DNA of 64,000 nucleotides from JBDHWG01 sp046328525. Its GTDB lineage: Bacteria; Chloroflexota; Anaerolineae; Epilineales; JAHCIE01. Numbering within the stretch: the first letter of the stretch is position 1; each line of letters starts with the position of its first letter. The notes below the pieces were generated by a model. That model was not told the DNA's origin. It made no database searches and worked only from the letters and a program-made list of their open reading frames with translations. Position numbers and translations under genes: made by a program. Below, one piece after another: positions 54,846-64,000 of the stretch. Location: assembly GCA_046328525.1 (NCBI GenBank), contig JAXLWK010000008.1, forward strand, positions 248,001-312,000, given 5' to 3'.

Positions 54846-54874
54846 GTAGGGGCGGGTTTCAAACCCGCCCCTAC
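54846..54874. repeat. 29-bp palindrome between the regulator and the nos operon
   Basis: GTAGGGGCGGGTTT, a central C, then its exact complement. A different family from the GTAGAGACG repeats; it is also known as a scattered repeat in other genomes. It may end the regulator transcript. Confidence 0.7.
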
Positions 54875-54895
54875 TTTGCTATTTGCCACCGAAAA

Positions 54896-54937
54896 TTGAC
54901 CGGGCGCAACGACAGGCGGCGCAGTCTGCCCTATGAT
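54896..54937 (+). promoter_or_regulatory. Crp/Fnr-type operator and -10 of the nos operon
   Basis: TTGACCGGGCGCAA (54896-54909) fits the TTG-N8-CAA pattern of NnrR/DNR/FNR-like sites. TATGAT (54932-54937) lies downstream, putting the start near 54944; the operator centre (54902.5) is then about 41.5 bp upstream, the standard distance for class II activation. The ATG of the first gene is at 54959. Confidence 0.65.
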
Positions 54938-54958
54938 GTGCGATAGGAGGGATTCGCC

Positions 54959-55237
54959 ATGGATGAAGCCAACGCGCTGGCGCGAACGACTATCGAGAAC
55001 CTGCTGGATGCCCACCCCCAGGTGACCGCCGTCCTCATTCGACGCCGCATGGCCTGCGTTGGCTGCGCCCTCGCCTCCTACTGCACCCTGGCTTACGCGG
55101 CGCACGTCTACGGTCTCAGCCTGTCATCGCTGATCGCCGAGTGCCAGGGAGCCATCCACCAACCGCCCGGCAACGTCGCCGGACAAGGTCACCCCCGGGA
55201 GAATACCAATGGCTACCGCAACCCCGAAGAAAAGTAA
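54959..55237 (+). CDS. DUF1858-type small cysteine protein of the nos cluster
   Basis: 92 residues from ATG 54959 (AGGAGGG upstream). Core: TTIENLLDAHPQVTAVLIRR, RMACVGCALASYCTLAYAAH, YGLSLSSLIAECQG. The pattern LLDxHP..A.vl...gm.CvGC is the DUF1858/ScdA-N-like domain that often accompanies hybrid-cluster or NO-related proteins; the CxxC pair may bind Fe or react with NO. The gene overlaps the 5' end of nosZ by 29 nt, so its translation is probably coupled to nosZ. Confidence 0.8.
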   Translation: MDEANALARTTIENLLDAHPQVTAVLIRRRMACVGCALASYCTLAYAAHVYGLSLSSLIAECQGAIHQPPGNVAGQGHPRENTNGYRNPEEK

Positions 55238-57239
55238 CCGCACTCTCTTGATTCTGATTGTGGCTCTGCTGGCAATTCTGCTTCTCGCCGCGCTTTTCTG
55301 GTTCACGCGCGGCGGCGGCCTCACCCCCGGCGCGGCGCAGAGCGGCATTCCGGCCGATGCGTCGGCCCTGGTGGCCGAGCGGGGCATGACGCCCGACGAA
55401 GTGTACGCGGCCCTTAAGACGTACATGCCGTCGGGCAAGACCGACCCCTTCATCATGTTCTCCTCCGGCGGCCACTCCGGACAGATTCTCGTCATCGGCG
55501 TGCCCTCCATGCGCATCCTCAAGAACATCGCGGTGTACACGCCGGAGCCGTGGCAGGGCTACGGCTACGGTGGCGAGGGCAACAAGGTGCTGGCGGAGGG
55601 CGCGGTCAATGGCAAGCCCATCTTGTGGGGCGACGCCCACCACCCCGGCCTGTCGGAGACTAACGGCGACTATGACGGCCAGTTCGTATTCATCAACGAC
55701 AAGGCCAACGCGCGCGTCGCCGTCGTAGATCTGCGCGACTTCGAGACCAAGCAGATCGTCAAGAACCCCAACGCCATCAACGACCACGGCGGCACCTTCG
55801 TGACGCCCAACACTGAGTACGTCATCGAAGGCCCGCAGTATGCCGCGCCGATTGGCTTCGAGTACGCCGGCATGGACCAGTACAAGGATAAGTACCGCGG
55901 CCTGATCACATTCTGGGCATTCGACCGCATGGCCGGCCGCATTGACCAGAGCAAGTCGTTCCAGATCGAGCTGCCGCCCTACTGGCAGGATCTGTGCGAC
56001 GCTGGCAAGGGGGCGAGCTTTGGCTGGGCCTTCTGCAACTCGTTCAACACCGAGCTGGCGACGGGCATGACCCAACTCGGCGAGCCGCCCTTCGAGGCCG
56101 GCACGTCCAAGAACGACACCGACTATCTGCACATCATCAACTGGCAGAAGGCGGAGGAGGCGTTCAAGGCCGGCAAGGGCAAGCCGATCAACGGTATCGC
56201 CGTCATCCCCATGAAGACCGCCGTGGACGAGGGCATCCTCTTCTTCACGCCGGAGCCAAAGAGTCCCCACGGCGTGGACGTGACGCCGGGTGGCGAGTAC
56301 ATCACCATCGGCGGCAAGCTCGATCCCCACGTGACCGTCTACTCCATCGAGAAGATCAAGGCGGCCATGAACGCCGGCGGCCTGAGCAAGGACGACTATG
56401 GCGTGCCGGTCATCCCGCTGGACAAGGTCATGGAAGCCCAGGTCGAGCTGGGCCTCGGCCCGCTGCACACCGTCTACGACGACAAGGGCTACGCCTACAC
56501 CTCGCTGTTCCTCGACTCGGCCGTCGCCCGCTGGACGCTCGGCGGCCCGTACCAGGGGCTGCACTCGGAGCAGCCGTGGACGCTGGTGCAGAAGCTGCCG
56601 GTGCAGTACAACGTCGGCCACCTGGCGGCCGCCGAGGGTGACACCGCCCACCCCAAGGGCCAGTACGTCGTCGCTCTCAACAAGTGGTCCATTGACCGCT
56701 TCGCCAACGTCGGCCCGCTGCTGCCCCAGAACTTCCAGCTCATTGACAGCTCGAAGACCGGCGACCAGATGAAGGTGCTGTACGACATGCCAGTCGGCAT
56801 GGCGGAGCCGCACTATGCCCAGATCATCTCCGCCGACAAGCTCAAGCCGTTTGAGATCTACCCGGAGATCGGCTGGAACCCCGGCACGATGTCGGTGGAT
56901 CCTGACATGGTCATCACGCCGGACAAGTCGCGAGTCGAGCGCAACGGCAAGAATGTCGAGGTCTGGATGACCGTCGTCCGCTCGCACTACACTCCCGAGC
57001 GCGTCGAAGTCAACAAGGGCGACCACGTGAAGTGGCACCTGACCAACATCGAGCGCACGCGCGACGCGACCCACGGCTTCGCCCTCAGCGGCTACAACAT
57101 CAACCTGAGCCTGGAGCCGGGCGAAACGCAGACGATTGAGTTCGACGCCGACATGCCCGGCACGTACACCTACTACTGCACGGAGTTCTGCTCGGCGCTG
57201 CACCTGGAGATGATCGGCTACTTCCTGGTGAAACCGTAG
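55209..57239 (+). CDS. nosZ: Nitrous-oxide reductase, Sec-type (clade II)
   Basis: 676 residues. It reduces N2O to N2 outside the membrane. The N-terminus (RTLLILIVALLAILLLAALF) is a Sec signal or membrane anchor without a twin-arginine motif, as in clade II. CuZ ligands: the HH pair (H144, H145) in WGDAHHPGLSETNGD, NDHGGTFV, SPHGVDVTPGGEYI, GPLHTVYDD, YNVGHLAAAE and MAEPHYAQ. CuA: ATHGFAL and CTEFCSALHLEM (C657, C661, H665, M668). All copper ligands expected by motif are seen, so it should be active. It is followed by the accessory genes; nosR is absent, as is usual for clade II. Confidence 0.97.
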   Translation: MATATPKKSNRTLLILIVALLAILLLAALFWFTRGGGLTPGAAQSGIPADASALVAERGMTPDEVYAALKTYMPSGKTDPFIMFSSGGHSGQILVIGVPSMRILKNIAVYTPEPWQGYGYGGEGNKVLAEGAVNGKPILWGDAHHPGLSETNGDYDGQFVFINDKANARVAVVDLRDFETKQIVKNPNAINDHGGTFVTPNTEYVIEGPQYAAPIGFEYAGMDQYKDKYRGLITFWAFDRMAGRIDQSKSFQIELPPYWQDLCDAGKGASFGWAFCNSFNTELATGMTQLGEPPFEAGTSKNDTDYLHIINWQKAEEAFKAGKGKPINGIAVIPMKTAVDEGILFFTPEPKSPHGVDVTPGGEYITIGGKLDPHVTVYSIEKIKAAMNAGGLSKDDYGVPVIPLDKVMEAQVELGLGPLHTVYDDKGYAYTSLFLDSAVARWTLGGPYQGLHSEQPWTLVQKLPVQYNVGHLAAAEGDTAHPKGQYVVALNKWSIDRFANVGPLLPQNFQLIDSSKTGDQMKVLYDMPVGMAEPHYAQIISADKLKPFEIYPEIGWNPGTMSVDPDMVITPDKSRVERNGKNVEVWMTVVRSHYTPERVEVNKGDHVKWHLTNIERTRDATHGFALSGYNINLSLEPGETQTIEFDADMPGTYTYYCTEFCSALHLEMIGYFLVKP

Positions 57240-57256
57240 CGGATGTTGGAGGAACA

Positions 57257-57945
57257 ATGTCCTCGTTTGAGTTGGACCCTGACGTCAAGGTGGTGCTGCC
57301 GGACGGCTCGACGCGCCATCTGACGGAGTACCTCATACCGGGCGCGCTGCTCATGCTGGCGGCGCTGATGCTGATCACGTCCATCTTCCTGCCCTATTGG
57401 AGCCTGACGCTCAAAGCGCCGCAGTATCCCAAAGGGTTGCAAGTCCAGGCGTACGTCAGCCATCTCGAAGGCGACATGCGTGAGATTGACGGCCTCAACC
57501 ACTACCTGGGCATGCCGCCGCTGGACGAGGGCGGCCGGCTGGAGCGCTCCGCCTCAGTTTACCTGATCGTCGCCCTCGGCCTGCTGCTCATCGCTGGCGT
57601 GTTCGTGCATAACTGGTGGGCGGCCATTCTCGCCTTGCCCGCCATCGCCTACCCGTTCATCTTCCTCGCCGACCTGGGGCTGATCCTGTACCGCTTCGGG
57701 CACAGCATTGACCCCAAGTCGGCTCTGGGGAGCGCGATCCAGCCGTTCACGCCGCCCATCTTCGGCGAGGGCAAGATCGGGCAGTTCGGCACGGTCGCCC
57801 GGCCGGAGATTGGGCTGGTGCTGGCGTTCGCCGCGGTCATCGTAGTGCTGATCGGCCTGTGGTATCACCGCGCCGCCTACAAGCCGATTGTGGACGCGCG
57901 GAAGCGGACGCAGGCGGCCGCCAGCTCCGCGCCGGTGACCCAGGC

Positions 57946-57949
<4 letters not shown>
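57257..57949 (+). CDS. Four-helix membrane protein of the nos cluster (NosB-like)
   Basis: 230 residues from ATG 57257, with GGAGG upstream. Membrane helices at about 27-50 (ALLMLAALMLITSIFLPYW), 98-118, 120-145 and 188-212, with an outside loop holding SLTLKAPQYPKGLQVQAYVS and a HYLGMPPLDEGGRLE segment. It occupies the position of NosB, the membrane protein found between nosZ and nosD in clade II clusters; identity is by position and topology, not by motif. Likely role: electron or metal delivery to NosZ. It overlaps nosD by 4 nt. Confidence 0.75.
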
Positions 57950-59403
<1,454 letters not shown>

Positions 59404-60267
59404 GCAGCATCGCCACGGTTTCGGTGCGCAGCGTCAGCAAGGTCTACGGCGACGTGCAGGCCCTGGAGGATGTGTCCTTTGACGTGGGCGCGGGCGAAGC
59501 CCTGGCGCTGTGGGGCGCGAACGGCTCTGGCAAGACAACCCTGCTCAAGGCCATTCTGGGCCTGATCAAGGTGGACGGCGCGATTGTCGTCGGTGGGCAC
59601 GACGTGCGCCGCGCCGGGAAGGCCGCTCGCTCGGTCATCGGCTACGTGCCGCAGGAGACCATCTTCTACGATCTCGGCGTTGACGCGACCATGCGCTTCT
59701 TCGCCCGCCTGCGCCATACCGACACCGAGCGGATTGACGCTCTGCTGGAGCGCCTGGGGCTGGCGGACCACGCCGACAAGCCGGTGCCGGCCCTGTCCGG
59801 GGGCCTCAAGCAGCGCCTCGCCCTCGCCGTGGCGCTGCTGGCCGACCCGCCGGTGCTACTCCTCGACGAGCCGACGGCCAACCTGGATGTCCAGGCCCGC
59901 CACGACTACCTGACCCTGCTGGCCGACCTGCACCACGAAGGCAAGACCATCGTCTTCGCGTCGCACCGGCTGGACGAGGTCGAGGGGCTGGCGGACCGCG
60001 TCCTTGTGCTGGAAGATGGGAAGGTGCTGGACACCATCACCCCGGAGGCGTTGCGCGAGCGGTCCGCGCCGGAGGTCAAGATGACACTGTGGGTGCTGGA
60101 AGCGCACCGCGCTCGCGCCCTCACCTATCTGCGCCAGGAGGGCATTGCGGCGTCGCTGAACGGGCGCGGCACGGTCATCGTGCAGGTTCCCTCCGACCAG
60201 AAGATGCAGCTCCTCTATTCGCTCAACCAGTGGGACATTCCCGTGTTAAACTTCGAGGTAGAGTAAC

Positions 60268-61116
60268 ATGCAGCTTTCCATGCGACTCATCGAACCTGGC
60301 GCGGTGTGGACGATTGCGCTGCGCGAGCTGCGCGAAAGCCTGCGCAACAAGTGGCTCTGGTTCTACGCCGTGGCCTTCGCCGGCCTGGCGCTGGCGCTCT
60401 CCCAGGCCGGCATCGCGTCGGCCGGCTACGCCGGTCTTGGCGGGTTCGGGCGCACTGCCGCCAGCCTTATCAACGCGCTCCTGCTGTTCGTCCCCTTGAT
60501 GGGCCTGACTGTCGGCGCGGGCGTCCTGGCCGGCGACCGCGAGCGGGGAACGCTGCTGTACCTTCTCGCCCAGCCGGTGAGCCGCGCGGAGGTGTTCTGG
60601 GGCAAGGCGTTAGGCGCTGGCCTGGCCGTTCTGGCGGCGCTGTCCCTCGGTTTCGGCGTCGCCGGTCTCGGCCTGGCCGCGACGGTGTCCGGCAATGCGC
60701 AGACGTTCCTGGCGCTGGCCGGCTACAGCCTGTTGCTGGCCCTGGCGTCGCTGGGCCTCGGCTTCGTGCTGAGCGCCCTGACGCGCAAAGCCTCGACGGC
60801 GGCCGGCGCCGCCATCCTCGTCTGGCTCGGCCTGGTCTTCTTCGCCGACCTGGGCCTGGTCGGGGCGGCGCTCTCGCTGCGCCCCAGCCCCGCCGCGCTA
60901 TTGACCATGCTCCTGGCGAACCCGCTGCAAATCTTCAAGCTCGCCGCGATCTACAGCCTGCGCGCGACCCTGGACACGCTCGGCGCGGTGGGGCAGTACG
61001 CGACCTACCGCTATGGTGAGGCGCTCCCGCTGCTGCTGCTCGGCCTGCTCATCGCCTGGATCGTGGCGACGTTCGCCCTGGCGTACTTCCTGTTCGACGT
61101 GAGAGGAGACGTGTAG
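60268..61116 (+). CDS. nosY: NosY, ABC transporter permease
   Basis: 282 residues from ATG 60268, starting 1 nt after the nosF stop. Six helices (about 25-45, 62-85, 105-130, 145-170, 180-205, 250-275). The motif GDRERGTLLYLLAQPVSRAE plus FWGKALGAG is the coupling-helix region of the ABC-2 family. Membrane part of NosDFY. Confidence 0.93.
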   Translation: MQLSMRLIEPGAVWTIALRELRESLRNKWLWFYAVAFAGLALALSQAGIASAGYAGLGGFGRTAASLINALLLFVPLMGLTVGAGVLAGDRERGTLLYLLAQPVSRAEVFWGKALGAGLAVLAALSLGFGVAGLGLAATVSGNAQTFLALAGYSLLLALASLGLGFVLSALTRKASTAAGAAILVWLGLVFFADLGLVGAALSLRPSPAALLTMLLANPLQIFKLAAIYSLRATLDTLGAVGQYATYRYGEALPLLLLGLLIAWIVATFALAYFLFDVRGDV

Positions 61117-61118
61117 CC

Positions 61119-61592
61119 ATGACTCGTTTGTGGCGCGTGTGCAGCGCCGCCATCGTGCTCATGCTCCTGGTCAGCGCGTGCGCCGCAACCTCTGGCGAGC
61201 CGCAGCCGCCCGACATCGCCTACGGCCACGACATGTGCGACGCCTGCGGCATGATCATCAGCGAGGCGCGCTTCGCCGCCGCCACGCTCACCGAGGGGGG
61301 CAAGACCCTCAAGTTCGACGACGCCGGCGAGATGTTCAGCTACCACGCGGCGCATCCGGAGGACGCGGTCAAGGCGTGGTTTGTCCACGACTACGACAGC
61401 CAGCGCTGGATCCGCGGCGAGTCGGCGTTCTTCGTCGTCAGCCCCTCGCTCCAGACGCCGATGGGCAGCGGCCTGGCGGTCTTCGCCGACCGCGCCGCCG
61501 CCGACGCTTTCGCGAGCCGCGCCAACGCGCAGGTGATGACGCTGGCCGAGGCGCGGACGATGCTCGCCCAGATGAAGATGCCGAAGCACTAG
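61119..61592 (+). CDS. nosL: NosL, copper-binding lipoprotein
   Basis: 157 residues from ATG 61119, with GGAG upstream. Lipobox LVSAC. The NosL core: YGHDMCDACGMIISEARFAA (CxxCGM, Cu(I) site), LKFDDAGEMFSYHA, WFVHDYDSQRWIRGESAFFV and PMGSGLAVFADRAAADAFAS. It delivers Cu(I) for NosZ assembly. Last gene of the cluster. Repeats follow. Confidence 0.95.
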   Translation: MTRLWRVCSAAIVLMLLVSACAATSGEPQPPDIAYGHDMCDACGMIISEARFAAATLTEGGKTLKFDDAGEMFSYHAAHPEDAVKAWFVHDYDSQRWIRGESAFFVVSPSLQTPMGSGLAVFADRAAADAFASRANAQVMTLAEARTMLAQMKMPKH

Positions 61593-61780
61593 CCGGACAC
61601 AGGGGGCCTTTGGACCACGAAGGCCGCGAAAGAACGCGAAAACCGCGAAAGGCATATGCCGCGCGGCCCTTTTCGCGCCTTTCGTGGTCCAAGTTCCTTA
61701 GCGCCTCTGCGTTTCCTTCCTCTGCGGACCTTGCGCGAGGCGAGAGCACACACAACCGTGGCTGGGCGGTGTAGCAGGAC
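61593..61780. mobile_element. Miniature element (61609-61692) and repeat debris after nosL
   Basis: TTGGACCACGAAGGCCGCGA (61609 on) and a right arm whose complement reads TTGGACCACGAAAGGCGCGA (61692 leftward) form inverted ends of about 23 nt around an 84-bp unit rich in CGCGAAA words. Downstream 'gcgcctctgcgtttccttcc' (about 61700-61720) is like the AACGCAAAGGCGCAGAG repeats. No gene; no clear terminator for the nos operon other than this inverted repeat. Confidence 0.7.
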
Positions 61781-62320
61781 CTAGACGTTCTCCGCGCTCT
61801 GCGACAGGCGCTGTTCGGCGTTCCGGTGCATTGAGACGCTTGCCGCGTTCAGCTTCGCGGCTTCGCGCTCGACCAGGGCCGTGACGCGCTTTGTGTACTC
61901 AAGTAGGAAAGCCAGCTCTTCGTCGCTGTATCCAGCCAGCGCCTCGCGCCAGCCATCCAGGAACGATTCAAAAACCTGAGATGCCTCGGCCAGCCTGTCG
62001 GGGGACGGACGCACGATGACACGCCGACGATCGTTTGGGTCGGCCACGCGCCGCGCAAACCCCACCTTCTCCAGCCGATCGACAATGCCCGTAATCGCCC
62101 CCGTCGTCAGCCCGGTCCGCCGCGCAAGTTGGCCGGCCGTCAAGCCATCTGGGAAACGATGGATCAACTCGCCGCACTTCCACTCGGTTGGGCTAAGGCC
62201 AAAGTGATGCGCAAGCGCCGTATGAAACATCACTGTCGCCGTGCTATTCTCGCGTCCGGCGTCCGTGAGCGCGCGCAGGAGCGCCTCGCGCCCTGAATTG
62301 GGGCTTGACAGATCATCCAT
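61781..62320 (-). CDS. MarR family transcription regulator
   Basis: 179 residues. Winged helix: LTAGQLARRTGLTTGAITGI, VDRLEKVGFARRVADPNDRR and RVIVRPSPDRLAEA; helices before and after form the dimer (ENSTATVMFHTALAHHFGLS, EELAFLLEYTKRVTALVERE). MarR proteins repress by blocking promoters until a small ligand binds. Divergent from the methyltransferase; the 118-bp gap holds two overlapping inverted repeats (62332-62357), so it likely controls both itself and the methyltransferase. Confidence 0.9.
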   Translation of the reverse strand: MDDLSSPNSGREALLRALTDAGRENSTATVMFHTALAHHFGLSPTEWKCGELIHRFPDGLTAGQLARRTGLTTGAITGIVDRLEKVGFARRVADPNDRRRVIVRPSPDRLAEASQVFESFLDGWREALAGYSDEELAFLLEYTKRVTALVEREAAKLNAASVSMHRNAEQRLSQSAENV

Positions 62321-62331
62321 AGTGTGTTACT

Positions 62332-62357
62332 ATCTAAATATCTTAGATTATAAGATA
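62332..62357. promoter_or_regulatory. Overlapping inverted repeats, likely MarR operator
   Basis: TATCTTA-GATTA-TAAGATA (62339-62357) is a perfect 7-bp inverted repeat, and ATCTAA...TTAGAT (62332-62337, 62343-62348) overlaps it. The whole gap is AT-rich compared with its surroundings. Located 12-37 nt upstream of the marR start, it probably covers that promoter and the divergent one. Confidence 0.65.
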
Positions 62358-62438
62358 CTTGTTGCCTGAGATACTTATTTCCTGTGAAAATAGTGTAGCA
62401 CAGACAGCCCATCCAGACAATGTATCAAGGAGAAGGAC

Positions 62439-63113
62439 ATGGCCCAGGCAAGCGCGAAGGGGTATAAGGGCATCGGGATGGAGGGCTTCATCGCCAGCTG
62501 GTACGCCAAGAACCAGACCAGGGATATGGCGGCCTACCGAAGCGACGCGCGGATCGTGGCCGCGAACACAGCGGTTGGCGGGGCAATACTGGATCTGGCG
62601 CCGGGGCCAGGCTATCTCGCCATCGAGGTGGCTAAGCTCGGAGACTTCCGAGTCGTCGGCCTGGATGTGAGCAAGACCTTCGTCAACATCGCTCGGCAGA
62701 AAGCCGCTGAAGCCGGGGTACAGATAGATTTCCAGGAGGGCAATGCCTCGCAGATGCCTTTTGCTGACGACTCCTTCGACCTCATTGTCTGCCGAGCTGC
62801 GTTCAAGAACTTCGCCGACCCCATCGGAGCGATGAATGAGATGTACCGCACACTGAGGCCGGGCGGCAAGGGCCTGATCATGGACCTGAACAAGGACGTG
62901 TCGCCGCAGACGCTCGCTGAATACGTGGATAGCATGCACGCCAGCGTGTTGGATACGCTGTTCATGAAGGCAGCGTTTCGCTACATGCTTCTCCCACGGG
63001 CATATACCGGTCAGTCGTTCGCCGCGATGGCGAGGCAGTCAAGGTTCGGCAGATGCCGGGTTGAGGCGCGCTCCGTTGGTCTCGACGTTTGGCTGGACAA
63101 ACCCGGCGTGTAG
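62439..63113 (+). CDS. Class I SAM-dependent methyltransferase
   Basis: 224 residues from ATG 62439 (AAGGAGAAGG upstream). Motif I ILDLAPGPGYLAIEVAKLG, the acidic end of strand 2 VVGLDVSKTFVNIA, motif with NASQMPFADDSFDLIVCRAA and NEMYRTLRPGGKGLIMDLNK. UbiE-like fold. The ligand is unknown. Control by the divergent MarR repressor suggests an inducible role, for example detoxifying a compound by methylation. Confidence 0.9.
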   Translation: MAQASAKGYKGIGMEGFIASWYAKNQTRDMAAYRSDARIVAANTAVGGAILDLAPGPGYLAIEVAKLGDFRVVGLDVSKTFVNIARQKAAEAGVQIDFQEGNASQMPFADDSFDLIVCRAAFKNFADPIGAMNEMYRTLRPGGKGLIMDLNKDVSPQTLAEYVDSMHASVLDTLFMKAAFRYMLLPRAYTGQSFAAMARQSRFGRCRVEARSVGLDVWLDKPGV

Positions 63114-63142
63114 CCGCGAGGCGGGTGTCGGTAGAGTTGGCG

Positions 63143-63802
63143 CTACTTGATCCACTGGGCCGTATTGGCGACCTCGTCTATGCGCTTTTCCAGGTCGGTG
63201 AGGATTTTCGGCGCGCTGTTGTCGCCGTAGTAGTGGTCAATCGTCTTGGCGCGGCCGCTGAGCGTGACGGACGTGACCGCCGAGGGCATGTCAGTGGCGT
63301 TCGCCTTGGTGTACTTGTCGTTCATCTCGAAGTAGCCCGCCGCCAGCATCTCGCCCAACAGCCCGCGCACCGCCTCCGGGCTGACCTGCCCGCTGGCCGG
63401 GCCGACGACCTTCACGAAACGCTTCCCCTCCCACGTCACCTCGCCCGTTCCCTGCAGCGTGACCTTGTACGTCGGGCACGCGCCGAAGCACGGCCCGCGC
63501 TCCAGGGTGATGATGACGTGGTCGAGGTCACCCACGGGCGTCCCCGCTGGGCTGCGCGTCGCCGCCGACGAGACTGCCGTTGGAACGGTGGTCGGCCGCA
63601 AAGTGGGCGCGGCCGTGGGCGGTGATGTGGGCGCTGCCGTGGGAACCGACGTTGGCGCAGCGGTCGGCGCAACAGCGGCAAGCATGGTGGGGGTGCTCCT
63701 GGCGGCCGGCGCGGGGCCGCCTGTCACCCCGGCTGAGCCACACGCAGCGAGGATACACGCGAGGGCGAGTAGAGCGACTTCTAATCCGGCGCCTCTACGC
63801 AA
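63143..63802 (-). CDS. DUF6438-type lipoprotein with PT-rich linker
   Basis: 219 residues from TTG 63802, the only start that keeps the signal region; no strong ribosome site. Lipobox LAAC, then a Pro/Thr/Ala linker with PTAAP repeats (about residues 40-85). The C-terminal domain has LDHVIITLERGPCFGACPTY, then KVTLQGTGEVTWEGKRFVKV and the helix SPEAVRGLLGEMLAAGYFEM; the ITLER.PCFG.CP.Y pattern is the DUF6438 signature as I recall it. Surface-anchored. Function unknown. Confidence 0.75.
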   Translation of the reverse strand: MRRGAGLEVALLALACILAACGSAGVTGGPAPAARSTPTMLAAVAPTAAPTSVPTAAPTSPPTAAPTLRPTTVPTAVSSAATRSPAGTPVGDLDHVIITLERGPCFGACPTYKVTLQGTGEVTWEGKRFVKVVGPASGQVSPEAVRGLLGEMLAAGYFEMNDKYTKANATDMPSAVTSVTLSGRAKTIDHYYGDNSAPKILTDLEKRIDEVANTAQWIK

Positions 63803-63807
63803 GGAGG

Positions 63808-64000
63808 TTACTCTTGAGCATGCGCGATATCAACTTCGCGCTTCGGGATTCTCGCCATTTGCATGACGAGTCGCAATGCTTCGTTGACAGCTTCCTCCGT
63901 GGGAAAGGCTCTGGCTACATCTGGCGCAAGTCTGACAATATTAGTACCCCTGGCGTAACGTTCGGCATACTTTCCCCTTACGCCGTTCTTGAGTACGGTC
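63808..64000 (-). CDS. Antitoxin-like protein, start outside window
   Basis: 63 residues to the window edge, ending at TAA 63808-63810. The sequence NGVRGKYAERYARGTNIVRL then APDVARAFPTEEAVNEALRL has the look of small type II antitoxin or CopG-like proteins: a beta-strand with basic residues (YAERYARGTNIVRL), D-V-A and F-P-x-x-E-A-V-N-x-A-L. Family uncertain. Its toxin, if any, would lie beyond the window on the right or be absent; the lipoprotein gene starts 5 nt after its stop. Confidence 0.6.
   Translation of the reverse strand, partial: TVLKNGVRGKYAERYARGTNIVRLAPDVARAFPTEEAVNEALRLVMQMARIPKREVDIAHAQE

Overview
The window is about 64 kb of GC-rich bacterial chromosome with roughly 60 protein genes, short intergenic gaps and no rRNA, tRNA, CRISPR array, transposase or phage gene that I could recognise. 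Thr/Pro-rich secreted linkers of the PTPT type, an ECF sigma factor followed by a DUF5667-like partner, a Sec-type (clade II) nos cluster, CHAT proteins carrying death-fold-like adaptor domains, and many small palindromic and miniature repeats together fit a member of the Chloroflexota (Anaerolineae-like). This is inference from gene content, not a phylogeny.

Layout. 1-1.0 kb: the tail of a DUF433 antitoxin, an internally deleted DUF5615 toxin remnant and a MOSC protein. 1.0-1.8 kb: repeat debris. 1.8-8.4 kb, minus strand: a secreted M14 carboxypeptidase, a small membrane protein, an operon of amidinotransferase-fold hydrolase + PqqB-like metallo-beta-lactamase + esterase, a repeat island, a GNAT and an orphan antitoxin-like gene. 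8.4-18.8 kb, minus strand: a three-gene operon (kinase/M23/aminotransferase fusion, nitrilase, class V aminotransferase), a GNAT, a MscS channel, and a hydrolase + PLP decarboxylase pair. 19-24.4 kb, plus strand: pxpA, adenosine deaminase and three tandem Gfo/Idh/MocA oxidoreductases. 24.4-31 kb: ddl with a lone ClpX-type zinc finger, rnz and a CNNM/CBS protein, then GNAT + SDR + hydrolase on the minus strand.

31-34.4 kb holds a tandem pair of adaptor-CHAT (caspase-like) genes behind a consensus sigma-70 promoter. It is the best candidate for an under-described conflict or programmed-death module: the protease halves are almost identical at DNA level while the adaptor halves differ. 34.4-47 kb: a type III polyketide synthase, a metallophosphoesterase, a pentapeptide-repeat membrane protein, ECF sigma plus partner, two secreted proteins, and an HD-Dabb-HAD operon. 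47-53.5 kb: mutY and housekeeping or stress genes (OsmC, YbaK, XPF-like nuclease, VOC, CDGSH, GNAT, HlyIII).

53.5-61.6 kb is a respiratory nitrous-oxide-reduction cluster: cNMP-domain protein (opposite strand), Crp/Fnr regulator, DUF1858 protein, nosZ, a membrane protein, nosD, nosF, nosY, nosL. A TTG-N8-CAA operator lies about 41.5 bp upstream of the predicted start site of the nos operon, the geometry of a Crp/Fnr-activated promoter. The window closes with a MarR/methyltransferase divergent pair, a DUF6438 lipoprotein and a partial antitoxin-like gene.

A second theme is small mobile repeats that touch genes: a palindrome inserted in frame inside a GNAT gene, another supplying the stop codon of a different GNAT, a miniature element writing the last 14 residues of MutY, and a new two-copy 3' element that ends convergent genes at 24.4 and 28.3 kb.
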